Shown here: positions 34,827 to 46,571 of the stretch, piece after piece
How positions within the stretch are numbered: the first letter of the stretch is position 1
Layout of the letters: each line of letters opens with the position of its first letter
From: Mucor racemosus
Lineage: Eukaryota; Mucoromycota; Mucoromycetes; Mucorales; Mucoraceae
NCBI GenBank assembly: GCA_027405735.1
Contig: JAPEHQ010000002.1
Coordinates: 434,001 to 498,000 of the forward strand
DNA length: 64,000 nucleotides
Reading direction: 5' to 3'
Notes under the pieces: generated by a model
The model's database searches: none
What the model saw: only the letters and a program-made list of their open reading frames with translations
What the model was told of the DNA's origin: nothing
Made by a program: the position numbers and the translations under genes

Positions 34827-35664
34827 AACATAAATCAAACCTATTATTTTCAAATTTAAAATTCCACAAAACCACTGTGCATCATATCCTGAGGATTTCT
34901 ATAAACATATATACTTACGGATTTGAATTACATGATTGAATAGAATACGACAATGGTTTGAGGTGCTAAAGTATTAGATGAACCCATTCAGTTTATTTAA
35001 TATCGGCTTTGATGACACAAGACATCATGCACTTGACAAACTGCCTGGTCATTTTTTCTGGCATCTTTCCGTAGCATATATATATATATATATAAATGTT
35101 GAATTGCTGTATCTATATAATACAATATCATCGCTGCGTCAGTTCTTAAAGTTATATATTGAAGCTAATAGTCAGCTCAATTCTTTGATCATTGGCTACT
35201 TTATCAAACATTACTTAATTTTTGACCAGCACTATATACTGAGAATCTGCATTATCCTTTTTTTATGGAAATATGTATTAACATGTTGTATGACTGAAAA
35301 AATGTTCGGGAAAAAATACCTATTTAGATTTAATTAGAAAACTCAATGAACGTATATATATGTATGCTCCTACAAAAGTGAAAATATAATTAACAAGGAG
35401 CTAGATGATACATATTAAAAAATGAATATTTATACATGTGCAGTGAAAAATTAAGGTTATTGTGATATCTATATGACAGTAAGCCATCTATATATATACT
35501 CCTTAAAACAAGGGAGGATGAAGGTTTAAATTCAAATTTATGTATACACAGCATGGATACGGTGAAAAAAACACATATATTTATATCCAATGCTAAATGA
35601 ATATTCCCCTTGATCCATCTCTTTTCTTTCTTTTAAAAATTTTTCTTATTGTACAGACAAAAAA
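34827..35664. other. no gene recognised
   Basis: Upstream region of the coiled-coil gene. A 119-codon frame at 34978-35337 is Ile/Tyr/Leu-rich, spans a TATATA run and has no domain; it is probably chance. Confidence 0.5.
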
Positions 35665-37388
35665 ATGATGGAAATTGATATAATAAAGGCTTCAGGCAAC
35701 AAAACTCTTCCTTCATATTATGATGATACAGACATATCTGAAGCAGATACGGCGTTAAATACGCCTACAGGTAGTTTGACAGATGCATTTGTAAGACGAT
35801 TTTCATCCACTTCTTCATCACATTCGTCATACAATACAATCAAACGAAAGCCGTCCATAACGCCGAGCAACAGCAAAACTTCTTCTTCTTCTTCTTCTTC
35901 TCCTGAACTGTTGCATAAAATCCAAGCTTTAGAAATAGAAATAAACCAACTTGTTGAAAATGAAATTAGCTTAAAGAGTCAACTGTTGATGCTGAAGCAA
36001 CAACACCAAAAACAAGGAAAGCAATCCACACTTGATCGTATAAATAAGCATATAGATCGGTTCCTGATTAACAATCAACAACAGAAAAACAATAACAAAA
36101 ACGCCAATGATTTATTAGGCATTGAGTTACCCACATTGTTTAATAATGATGATGATCAAATTGATGTTGGTGTTACCAATATGGGTGACACTATAAACTA
36201 TTCCACTTCTACAGCAGCAGCAATTGATATACCCAGTGTCCTGATATTCCGTCTCAAAGCCATGATCGATCACTTTTTGTCAAATAACAACATTAAGGAG
36301 GAAAACCAAGAACATGGACAAGGAGAAGCATTCTGTACCGAGCTTTTATCAACACTCGATTCGTGGCAATCTTATCAATTTACAGCCATTTTAGATCAAC
36401 AACTAGAACAGAAAAAAGAGCAAGACAGGGTTACACGATTATTAGAAGCCTTACACAAAAGCCTTTTAAGAAATAAATTAATGCAGAAAGATATGAATTT
36501 GTTGACAAAACAATATGAATCTGATTTAAAGAGTATAATGAAGGAGCAAAATCAGCAGCTACCAATGAAAAAGAAAAGGAAGACTTCAACAACTACCAAA
36601 TATTCATCAGTAGCTTCGCACGATGATTGTGAAAAGACAAAGTTATTATTGGAATGTCAAATACAAAACCTTGAAATGGCATTAACCACGTGTCAAGATG
36701 AACGTGATGAATATGAAACAACGTTGGAAATGGTGAGAAGAGAAATGGAAACAATGTTGGAGGAATTAGAAGACACAAGGCAACAACGCCTTCGATATAA
36801 AACACAAGCTAGTCGACTAAGAGCAGGTCTAGAAGTCATTCAGAAAAAGAAAAAGAAGAGACAAACAGAAAATGTGCAAGATAGTGACGATTCTACTGAG
36901 GAAGAAGAAGAAGACGATGAAGCTACAGAAGCAATTCGATTAATGTATAATGAAGCTGAACGACAAGCCATTGATTTGGATCGAGAATGTAAACGTCAAG
37001 CATTGACACTTGATAGCGTTCGGAAAGAACTAAAATTGACCGAAGAAAAGTATCAATCAATGAAATCAGAAAAAAATAAACAAACCAAAAAAGTAGATCA
37101 ATCCAATCGTAGTTTAACTAGAAAGATTCAAATGTTGGAACTACAATTAGCAACAAATTCTGTCAAGCCTGATATTTCAATTGCAACGAAGAAGGATATC
37201 GATGAGCACGAAGATGAAGACGATGATTTGTATCATGCTAAGATTCATGCATTGCAGATCGCTCTAAAAGCAGCTAAATCCGACGCCATTGCCCAACGTA
37301 CTCGCATATATCAATTAGAGCGTCAATCAATGATAGATCCAACACAGTATATAATTCGAATGCAAGACATGTTTAAAAAAGAACCTGC

Positions 37389-37437
<49 letters not shown>

Positions 37438-37836
37438 GAAATCGATTATAATAAAAGATTAGCAGATCGAATTGAATTTGAGCAAAGAGAATGGAAACAA
37501 AAGCAACTCGTTCAATTTCAGAAAAAATATGATATTAACCTTTTACGAGTTAATCGAGAGATTTTGACGTTGTCTAGTCGATTAACAGAAATTGAAAATG
37601 AAGCAGATATAGCTAAATCAAGACACACTGAAGAAATGACATTGATGAAATATCAAATTAGCATGGATTTCGAAAAGAAATTACAAAGATTAATGGCATT
37701 GCAACACTCTAAAGAACGAGAACTACGAAACCAGATGGAAGTTCTATTTCAAAAGAATCAAACACTGCAAGATGAATCATTAATATTATACGGTCGCAAT
37801 ATGATGATGGCACATAAATTAGGAAAAATAGCATAA
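35665..37836 (+). CDS. coiled-coil protein, unknown function (723 aa)
   Basis: Single exon. Residues 1-85 are disordered and Ser/Thr-rich (RRFSSTSSS, poly-Ser at about residues 73-80). Coiled-coil stretches follow (about 82-115, 325-400, 430-510 and 600-715), with acidic patches (EEEEEDDEAT, EHEDEDDD) and a run of 16 Thr encoded by an ACA repeat at 37388-37437. There is no enzyme motif and no membrane segment. The last 120 residues are an uninterrupted amphipathic helix. It is likely a structural or cytoskeleton-associated scaffold, but no family was recognised. ATG at 35665 is followed at once by a second Met codon; either may be used. It is the first gene of a compact same-strand series ending with KEX1. 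Confidence 0.85.
37388..37437 (+). repeat. ACA microsatellite (poly-Thr)
   Basis: A pure ACA/CAA trinucleotide run inside the 723-aa coiled-coil gene, encoding about 16 Thr. A candidate length polymorphism. Confidence 0.9.
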
Positions 37837-37960
37837 AGCCAATCTACGGAGAAATTCTTTTCTGTCTGTTCATCATCTTTTTTTTTTTTTTTTTGTATAT
37901 ATAATAAATTAGTTTTTTTGGTTCTTTAATATCATATTTTTATCTCTGTAAATATCTCAA

Positions 37961-38212
37961 ATGCCGCCTACTGTAAAGCCTAGTAATTCACCTCTTACAT
38001 TGAATTTATTGCTAGCAAGTTCTTCCTGTAATGATGCTCAAGAAAAGCAAGATTTGAATTATAGTTTATCTCCATTTATATTGCAAAACTCATCTGAAAA
38101 TGAAACGGAACAATCTTATCATGCAGTTCAAATGGCATCAAGAAACTATTGTTTTGCTCATAATACTTACTACGTCTTAAGTTGGTGTCCTAATTGTAGA
38201 TTTCATATATAA
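37961..38212 (+). CDS. 83-aa protein with C-terminal Cys/His cluster
   Basis: ATG at 37961, 124 bp after the previous gene and 126 bp before the reductase start. The first 60 residues are Ser/Asn-rich without structure. The C-terminus has C-F-A-H followed eight residues later by C-P-N-C, a C-x2-H-x8-C-x2-C arrangement that could bind one zinc ion. No family was recognised. Its position in the tight gene row and the ordered C-terminus favour a real gene; the small size keeps confidence moderate. Confidence 0.5.
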   Translation: MPPTVKPSNSPLTLNLLLASSSCNDAQEKQDLNYSLSPFILQNSSENETEQSYHAVQMASRNYCFAHNTYYVLSWCPNCRFHI

Positions 38213-38338
38213 ACAAGAAATAAAAGGCTTCTTTTTTTGGTATTGGATGTCCGTAGATGTGTAAAATAAGCCCTGGCTTTCTCAATGAAATTTATACCCC
38301 TCCCCTCCCCCTTTCTTTTTTTTTTCTACGATTTAGAT

Positions 38339-39328
38339 ATGCTTTTAAAAGGATTAAATCGAGTGATTTCTACATCACAAAAAAGATATTTCGCTACAAG
38401 TATACAAAATGGCGTACCAAAACCAAGTAAAATTCGTTTATTGACAGGATTAACGCTAATTACTGCTGGAACAAGTTATCTTGGTTGGGAATATCTAAAT
38501 AAAAACAAAAGAACACTTGATGAAAATGTCTATGTGCCACTTGGTTTGATAAAGAAAGAGCAAATATCACCTGACTCTTTCCTTTTAAGAGTATCAACAA
38601 CAAAACAACCTACCAAAGAATTTCCTGTCCCATCATGTTTATATATAAAAGACGATGCGATTCAAGTAATGAGACCATATACGCCAATAAATCAAAATCC
38701 TTACAAAGATGGCTTTATTGATTTGATTGTGAAACGATACCAGGATGGCTCAGTATCTCGAACACTAAGTGGATTTCAATTAAATGATGAGATTCATGTG
38801 AGAGGTCCAATTACGGAAGAATATTTGTATAGCGAGAATACCTTGGATACCGTTGGCATGGTAATCACATTTTGGTGTAATCTTGACAGCTAGATTTTAA
38901 TTAGATTTCTGTAGATTGCTGGTGGTACGGGCATTACTCCCATGTACCAATTAATATGCCGAATTTTAGAAAACCCCAAAGATCAGGATACTAAAATTTG
39001 GTTGATTTATGGAAACAAGACAGAGCAAGATATTTTGTTGAAATCAGAATTAGATCAACTCGAAAAGACATTTGGAAATCGCTTCAAGATCAAGTATGTT
39101 TTAGAGGAAACTAATGATTCAGCCTTTGAAAAGGGATATATTACGAGTGATATGATTGAAGCAATGTCAAAAGATGATGGCCAACGTAAAAAGATATTTG
39201 TATGTGGCCCAAATAAGATGCTTCAATTAGTATGTGGAGAAAGGGCAAGAGATTATTCACAAGGCCAAGTGACTGGAATCTTATCTCAATTGGGAGTTTC
39301 CTCTAATGAAGTATGGAAGTTTCAATAA
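38339..39328 (+). CDS. MCR1: NADH-cytochrome b5 reductase, mitochondrial Mcr1-like
   Basis: FAD enzyme that passes electrons from NADH to cytochrome b5 or related acceptors. Two exons, 38339-38860 and 38915-39328 (GTAATC...TGTAG intron), giving 311 aa (yeast Mcr1 is about 300). The N-terminus (MLLKGLNRVISTSQKRYFAT) is Arg/Lys/Ser-rich like a mitochondrial presequence, and residues about 33-50 form one membrane helix (LLTGLTLITAGTSYLGW). The FAD-binding RPYTP lies at residues 112-116, the NADH-binding IAGGTGITPMYQ starts directly after the splice junction (residue 175), and a CGP motif follows in the C-terminal part. The architecture suggests outer-membrane or intermembrane-space location, as for Mcr1. 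An upstream in-frame ATG (38285) would prefix 18 hydrophobic residues and is less likely. Confidence 0.93.
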
Positions 39329-39418
39329 ATTATGTATAAATTTGTTTTAGAATAATTCTTGAAAATGTTCTTTTTTTTCTTTTCTTCTTATTCTTGAAAA
39401 AATTCCCCTATATCAAAA

Positions 39419-39645
39419 ATGATTACTATAAAAACAAATGCTTGTGCTGAGAATAATGATGCACCACCATCCCCAAGTTTATCTACCGCATCTTCATTGA
39501 AATCCTCAATTTCGTGGATGCAAAAATCACCTAATGAACTTATTCCAATGCTGAAGAATGCTTATAGTTCATTAAAAGATAAAGAACGAGGTAAATGTTG
39601 GATGAATATGAGTTTGTTCGTAATTTATTGATATGTTTGCATTTC

Positions 39646-39676
<31 letters not shown>

Positions 39677-41087
39677 TTTGAAATTGGCAGCGGAAATTGG
39701 AAAATCATTATTAGAAAACAACATGGCATTAAAATCAAATTATGATCATTTATTATCAAGTTATTCACCATATCCAACACCTTCAAACTCTTCAAATTCA
39801 TTGGTTAAATTAGCGGCTACAACAGAAGAAGACCAAGAGCAAGATTTGAAATATGTACCTTCTACAACAAGAGAAGCACTAGTTGAAATGCTTGAGAAAA
39901 AGAATCAAGATTTGTCAGGCCAGCTGGAAACTGTGTTATCCAAGCAGGAAAAAATTGATCGTTCACATACAAAAAAGGCACGTCAATTAGAAAATCAAGT
40001 TGAATTATTACAAAATAGTCTTGATCATGCTACAATAAAGATTCAAGAAATGGAAAAAAGAAAAACATTGACCAAAGATAGTATTAGTACCACTATTTTG
40101 AACAACAACAACAACAACCAGGCAAATGAACAAGAAAAACAAGAAAAAAACTCAAATACTATCCTCACTGTCGATAGTAACACTTGCGCTGGTGATTGCG
40201 CTGACTTGAAGCTTAAAATGGATCAATTAAAAATTGAAAATGACCATGTGAATCAAGCCAAAGCACAGATAGAAAAAAACTTGTTCAAGACATTGCATGA
40301 TTTACGTTTGTTAAAACAGCAGTATGAAGATTTTCAATTTACTACGCATGATCATGAGCAACTTCGAAAAGCCTTTGATGCACAAAATCTACATATAAAT
40401 GAATTAAAAAATAGTTTAGAAGAACATCGACATGTATTAACAAAATTACGAGAAGGTGGTATTTATTTGTCAGCTGAAGAAGAAGAAGAAGACGATCAAG
40501 GGAAAATAAGCCAAGATATGGCTATGAGAAATAATCTATTAACAGAACTAGAAAACGCATGGTTTAAACATCAAACACCAACATCATCATTGTACAGCCA
40601 AGAAGAAGAAGCGTACGAAGAAGACTGTAGCACAACATCAAGCATTTTATTTCAACCGTTTCAAACTATATATAACCAATTACCAAATGTAGACACTGCT
40701 TTAGAATCCATTCTTGTAAAGGCTGGTGTCGTTGAAAAAGATGCACTGGATGATGCATTAAGCCTTATCGGACGTTTAGAAAATGAATACGATCATGAAA
40801 AGTTTATGCTGGAAAAACGACATTTATGTTACAAGGATGATTATCAATGCCTTGAGGCATTACAAGATGAAATTACTGATAGTAGTAGTTGTTGTATTTT
40901 TGACAATCTTGATAAGCCATTCGATGTACAGCCAACAACCGAGAAATCTATTGGTTTGATTGGATTTGTTCAAAATTTGATTAAATCAATGATTTATATG
41001 ACATGGAGATGGTTTAGATTCACATTAATCATGACAATTGCTATCCTTATGAGCATAAAAGAAGGACCAAATGCTTTATCACTGTAA
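39419..41087 (+). CDS. putative CC1-box dynein adaptor-like, tail-anchored coiled-coil protein
   Basis: Two exons, 39419-39590 and 39676-41087, giving 527 aa. The splice joins ...SSLKDKER to DLKLAAEIGKSLLENN, producing KERDLKLAAEIGKSLL at about residues 55-70. This closely resembles the CC1 box (D-L-x-L-A-A-x-I-G-x-x-L-L) of the animal BICD/HAP1/TRAK/Spindly adaptors, which binds the dynein light intermediate chain. Long coiled coils follow (about 95-160 and 200-290), then an acidic patch, and a hydrophobic helix near the C-terminus (about 497-518, YMTWRWFRFTLIMTIAILM) with a short tail, as in tail-anchored organelle proteins. Function is inferred from the motif only: linking a membrane to dynein. 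The intron ends in a run of 29 A before AG. The start is 90 bp after the reductase stop. Confidence 0.8.
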
Positions 41088-41250
41088 AACTAAATTAAGC
41101 AATACGTAAATTAAATAAACTATTAGATATACAGTGACTCTTATATATGAAAAAGGGCTTCCCATTCTGCACAATTGTAACACCTTCTTGGCATTTATTT
41201 TTGCATTTTTCCCCTTTTTCAAATTTAATTTTATAAAACAAAAAATCAAT

Positions 41251-43832
41251 ATGCGTGGTATCTTGTATGGACTACTCGCATTTAGTAGTATTTCACTTTT
41301 ATCAGCACAAAAAGGTAGACATAAAACTATTAAAAGATGTGAACAATATTGATTTTTTTTTTTTTTTTTTTTTTGGTTCAGCTGAGGATTACAAAGTAAC
41401 GTCTTTGCCTGGTATTGATATCGATACATTGAATTTTACACAATATGCAGGGTACAAGTAAAGAGACAAATTAATGTATAGCAATCTGCTCATTTTATCC
41501 ATCATAGACACATCGAAATATCAAGTGAAACAAATGCTAATCTATTCTTTTGGATGATTGAAAACGAAATAAAAACTGACACAGAAAAGCTTGTAAATAC
41601 TAGATTAACATGACAACTTTAGTTTGATTAGGTATTAACATATGCTTTATAGATTATTTGGTTAAATGGTGGGCCTGGCTGTTCAAGGTAATTAAATGAT
41701 ATCGAAATATTAGATTATGCGGGGTTAACATTGTATGGTTGTTTTTAGCATGGATGGTCTCTTTTTAGAAAACGGACCATTTAGAGTCAATTCAGATTTA
41801 TCATTGACGGTTAATGAAGGGGGATGGCAAAACTATGCTACCAATGTGTTTGGTAACATCAATTTATTGGTTGATTAGATCTGATATCAAAAACGAGTAT
41901 TAAACAGCATTTACATTTATTTAGTTGATCAGCCTGTAGGCACAGGCTTTAGTTTTGCAAATACAGATAGTTATATGCATAATATGAGTCAGGTACCGAG
42001 AACGCATGAACCAAATATATATATGTATATATATATTTATATCTAATGAATATGTATAGATTACCGAAGAATTCGTTACATTTGTAGATAAATTATTCAT
42101 TGCATTTCCTCATCTCGCAAAACAAGATTTTTATATTGCTGGCGAAAGTTATGCTGGTACTTATATTCCTTATTTTACATCAAGATTATTAGAATTGAAC
42201 AAAGATCATGGCGAATACAATTTGAAGGGTATCGCAATCGGTAATGGTTGGATATCTGCAGAACATCAATATAATGCATATTATGATTTCAGCGTACAAA
42301 ATAACCTAGTAGAAAAAGATAGACTATCAATTGTGTCTGCCCATCTAAAGACTTGTCAAGATGATATCAAAGAAAAGGAAACAATTCATGTGAATTCATG
42401 TGAAAGAATTTTGACAGATGTGGTTGATAGTAGCACTCATGAGTAAGTTTTCTTATTGGTGTTATTAGTGATTTACATTGACATATATCACAGAAATAAG
42501 GCTGGTGAAAGAAAATGCATCAACATGTATGATATTCGATCCAAAGAAGAGCCTTACCCGGAATGTGGATTATCATGGCCTTACGAATTGGACGATGTTA
42601 CCAAATATTTAAGGGTATGCAAAAATGCTGACTTTTGTAAATTATAAAACTAAATTGTCCAACTAGTTGCCTGAAGTAAAAACAGCGGTACATGCAGATA
42701 AACAAATGTTAGGCTGGAAAGAGTGCACATCACTTGTATCTGCTGAATTGCATGGTGATCAAAGCAAGCCTGCATATTATGTAAGTTTTATCAAAACTTG
42801 AATATCATTTACTCATGTAAAAAAATATATATATATATATATATATATATACAGTTATTACCCGGAATCTTGCAAGAAATTCCTGTTTTATTATTCAGTG
42901 GTGAATATGATTTGATTTGTAATTATATTGGTACAGAATATTTAATAGGAAACATGACATGGAATGGATCAAGAGGATTCAACAAGAATACAAAAAAGGA
43001 AGTATGGAAAATTGACAACAAATTAGCTGGCTATTATACCCAAGAACGTAATTTGATTTATGTATTGATTAAAGACGGAAGTCATATGGTACCTTATGAC
43101 CGACCTATTGAATGTCTTGACATGATCAATCGATTCATTCAAGTAGGTGATAATATCGTCAAAGGTAAACTTAGCCAAGTAGGCGATGGTACTCGTCCTA
43201 CAACAACGACTAAACCAAAAACATCACCTACCCCTTCTCTTACTGCTCCTTCAAGTACAAAAACTGAAAAAGATACAAACTCGCAAGATGATTTAGAACA
43301 AGGAGACTTAGAATTAGTTCCTGAAAGTGCTAAATGGAATCAATATTATAATTGGGGAACTAGTACACTAGTTGTTGTCATTTTATTTGCATTCATACTT
43401 TGTTGTTGTTGGTGTCGTAATAATAAGAGACCATCAGCTTCTGCAGCAGATGAATTTGGTGGCGCACCTCCAAGAGAACGTGAAGGTGTCAATAACAAGA
43501 AAAATCGCCTTTTCGGCTTTATCCGAGATTTGTTTACCTGTAAATCATCAAACGCAAATCAACGTAAATTCCGTTTAGGTGATAATGATGAATCGAATGA
43601 ATTGTAAATGTTATTTGTTTTTCTCTTTATTTTTACTTTACTAACAAATTGTTTCAAACAACCTTTATGTATTTATAGAGATGAACTGGTTATTGAAACA
43701 CCCATGTTATTTGAAGCAGAGGATGAAGATGACGTTGATAATGAAGAAGAACTTAGCGATTTTGATGATTTTGCTGATTTTGATGATGGAGAAACACTCA
43801 CAAATGCAAAAAAGTACAAAAAGAAAGACTAA
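41251..43832 (+). CDS. KEX1: Kex1-like pheromone-processing serine carboxypeptidase
   Basis: Trans-Golgi carboxypeptidase that trims C-terminal Lys/Arg after Kex2 cleavage. Eleven exons: 41251-41314, 41382-41451, 41508-41592, 41653-41687, 41749-41852, 41925-41992, 42060-42442, 42494-42614, 42667-42780, 42855-43603 and 43679-43832, giving 648 aa. A signal peptide (about 1-19) is followed by the mature domain starting EDYKVTSLPG. NGGPGCSS lies at 78-85, catalytic Ser172 in AGESYAGTY, Asp367 in FSGEYDLICN and His425 in DGSHMVPYDRP. A Thr/Pro/Ser-rich stalk leads to one membrane helix (about 517-536) and a cytosolic acidic tail (LFEAEDEDD...DFDDF). The last intron was placed because skipping it would lose this acidic tail, which is typical of Kex1. 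The frame is continuous through all ten GT-AG introns. It converges on the next gene with a 14-bp gap. Confidence 0.95.
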
Positions 43833-43846
43833 ATAAAACCAACTAT

Positions 43847-44524
43847 TTATTTAAAAAAGGATGTTGATCTTCCAGAAGTTGTAGCCTTTTTAAATCGAGA
43901 AATGAATGAACCAAATTTATTATTGTTGGTCTTGATGTTTTCATTGTTATTGCTAACAGTAGAACCACTAAAAGAAAATCTTCTTGATGGTAATCTTTCG
44001 TGAATTGGATCAACATTTGGAATTGGTTGAAATGGAATACCCACAATTGGCTTTTCATCTTGTTCTTCAATTATCTTTTGCTGTTGTAAAGGTGAAGGTG
44101 ATGTATACGATACAGGTCGATAAAGACGATGACGTTGATTTAAGGGTGAAGATTGTCTTGATGATGTAGCAGAAGATGTTATAATCGAAGATAAATACTC
44201 ATCTTCACTAAATCTATAAGAAGATATATCTTCATCGTCTAGTAATGTATCACTTTCCATCATGACAGATAATGGAGAAATGGCAGTATTAGCATTTTGT
44301 GGGTGCATTGATTTTTCTCTACTGCTGTAATTATACTGTTGTGGTGCTTGTTGATGGTCATATTGATGATAAACATTTTGTTGTTGTGGTACGGAGTCTA
44401 TTCCGATATTATCTTGCCATGATTCCACTTGAGGTAACTTTTTACTTGGTGTGCTATATAATTTGGGTGTTGGGGATGCTGATGGAAATACAACAGGAGA
44501 AGGTGTATTGAATTGACGATTCAT
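43847..44524 (-). CDS. Ser/Pro/Asn-rich protein, unknown function (225 aa)
   Basis: Starts MNRQFNTPSP at 44524; the open frame extends upstream but only with non-ATG codons. Mostly disordered, rich in Ser, Pro, Gln and Asn, with SP/TP sites that could be phosphorylated. The C-terminal 60 residues look more conserved in style: a basic-aromatic stretch (RLPSRRFSFSGS) and the ending FGSFISRFKKATTS, which could form an amphipathic helix. No domain was recognised. It is tail-to-tail with KEX1, 14 bp apart. Confidence 0.65.
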   Translation of the reverse strand: MNRQFNTPSPVVFPSASPTPKLYSTPSKKLPQVESWQDNIGIDSVPQQQNVYHQYDHQQAPQQYNYSSREKSMHPQNANTAISPLSVMMESDTLLDDEDISSYRFSEDEYLSSIITSSATSSRQSSPLNQRHRLYRPVSYTSPSPLQQQKIIEEQDEKPIVGIPFQPIPNVDPIHERLPSRRFSFSGSTVSNNNENIKTNNNKFGSFISRFKKATTSGRSTSFFK

Positions 44525-45908
44525 TTTTATAGGATTAGGACTAGAATTAGGATTAAATGACCAAGAAATGTATAGAAAAAAGAAAAAAGAAGAAGATAAA
44601 CATTCACAATGCAATTAATATACAGTACATGGCTGTGGCAAATGACCAATATCTAAGTAAGAGATGCTGGATCATATGAACACAAAATGTGTAAGGTGGT
44701 ACCTTAAGTTTCTTTTGTTACACCCTGTATACACAATTTAGGTTTTGCGCACACATGAAATAATTTATTTAAATGATATCACTTACGATATGTATATGTC
44801 TGATACAAATATCATATAAAATATGACATATACAATTTACGTTTGTGGATTGAACTTTGTTGAAATGCGTGATTCATAATGTAAATACAAATACACAACG
44901 CTTTATTTTCATATGAAAATAGGTATGATTGCATGTATATAGAAGGTTTCTATTTTATTCTTTGCTTTTTGTTGCTAATATAAAAGAACTAGTTATTCTC
45001 AGATGTTAAGGGGAAGTGTGTCAATTTGCCCTTATTTACCTGTCATTCTCAATATATATATATATACAGCATATATATAAAAATTCATGGAATCTATATA
45101 AACACATGTATATAATATTTTCATATATGTGTACGTATACTAGTACACATTTATTTGTTCTCGTATAAATTAAACACTGTTCATTAGTATTTGTATAATT
45201 GTAAAACAACATGAATGTAAACGCTATAGTGGTTTGATCCTGTTGTACGTTATACCTGATCAAGTCTAATTTTACGGAATAACTAAATAAAGAAGTTCCA
45301 ATCTATGGTTCAGTAAATTACGTTTCTTCAATTATATGTTTCTATTAATTAATATAAACGTTATGTCGATCATGAAACCTGTTTATTCAGGTACTCTTTT
45401 TACTTGAAAAATAATAACAAAATATATATTTGCATATGCATATATTAGCTTATAATACATTAAACACCACATATACGAAACCATTATCAAAAAAAGTATT
45501 ACAAAAGCAAAAGACTGAGTACAAGTGAAAAAAAAGTGCAACACTACACACTGCTTTAAGAATAATGATTATATATAGCAACATCAACAATCCTTAGTAG
45601 GAATTGTAATAGTACACACGCATATATTACGATGTTCATATGTTGTAGTCTAGCTCACACGAAACAGAGTTTACATGTACTAGTATGATGATACATGAAT
45701 TTCAAAATCAAACGGTTTCGAGGGTTATTATTTACGATACAATTACGAGCTGTTGTATAGATTCAGCCTCATGATATTATCATGATAAAGAGGTTTTCTT
45801 TTCTGACGATTTTGTACCACTGCGTATGCTTATTTCCCTATAGAATATCTCGGCCTTTTCCCATAAGCCTTTATAAAAAAAAAAAAATGCATGTCGCATT
45901 AAATGGAC

Positions 45909-45937
<29 letters not shown>
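45909..45937 (+). repeat. A29 homopolymer
   Basis: An uninterrupted run of 29 A, preceded by an 11-12 base A run at about 45875. Seen directly; the length may be affected by sequencing. Confidence 0.9.
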
Positions 45938-45939
<2 letters not shown>

Positions 45940-46547
45940 TATACACTTGGCTTTAAAGAGTTATCATGCCATGTAAAAATAAGTTAATTTTATTTTTCAA
46001 AATGTGAATATGTTTTTTGACATTTATGTTTTACTATGATATTTTTTTTTTACATGATATCAAAAATATTCAATTAAAACATTGGCTTCTTTTAGATGGT
46101 ATAGTTTCTGTGGCACAGAAGGAAGATAAAAAAAAGTGTGCATGATGATACCATTATATGCTCATATAGAGTATCACAAGAGCAAAATATACTTGTTAAT
46201 AGGCGTAAAGAGGCTATACATACGCTTTAAAGTATCAGTAACAAGGTTTTATACTTATTAAATGTCTCAGTACTGTCGTAATTAGTAAATGTTACTATAT
46301 TCATACTACCGTAAAAGGTGAAACTCGATCAAAAAATGTGTATATCTCACCTTGCTTTCGTTATTATACAACAGAACGGTTTCATGATGTATATAAAAGC
46401 GTATGATGACATAATTGAAAGAGAAAAAAAAGCACTGAATGTATACTAAGGGTCATAAATGCTTTGTTACGGCTACCAAATATCAAACATGCAATGGAAA
46501 AAAAAAATGTGTGAATAAGAAAACCCCATGACAAATTTACTTTACAC

Positions 46548-46571
46548 AACAACAACAACAACAACAACAAC
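46548..46571 (+). repeat. AAC microsatellite
   Basis: Eight ACA/AAC units in non-coding DNA. No further role can be read from sequence. Confidence 0.9.

Noticed and set aside
34978..35337. 119-codon open frame
   Set aside because: Hydrophobic low-complexity composition, runs through a TATATA microsatellite, no domain; likely chance in AT-rich DNA.
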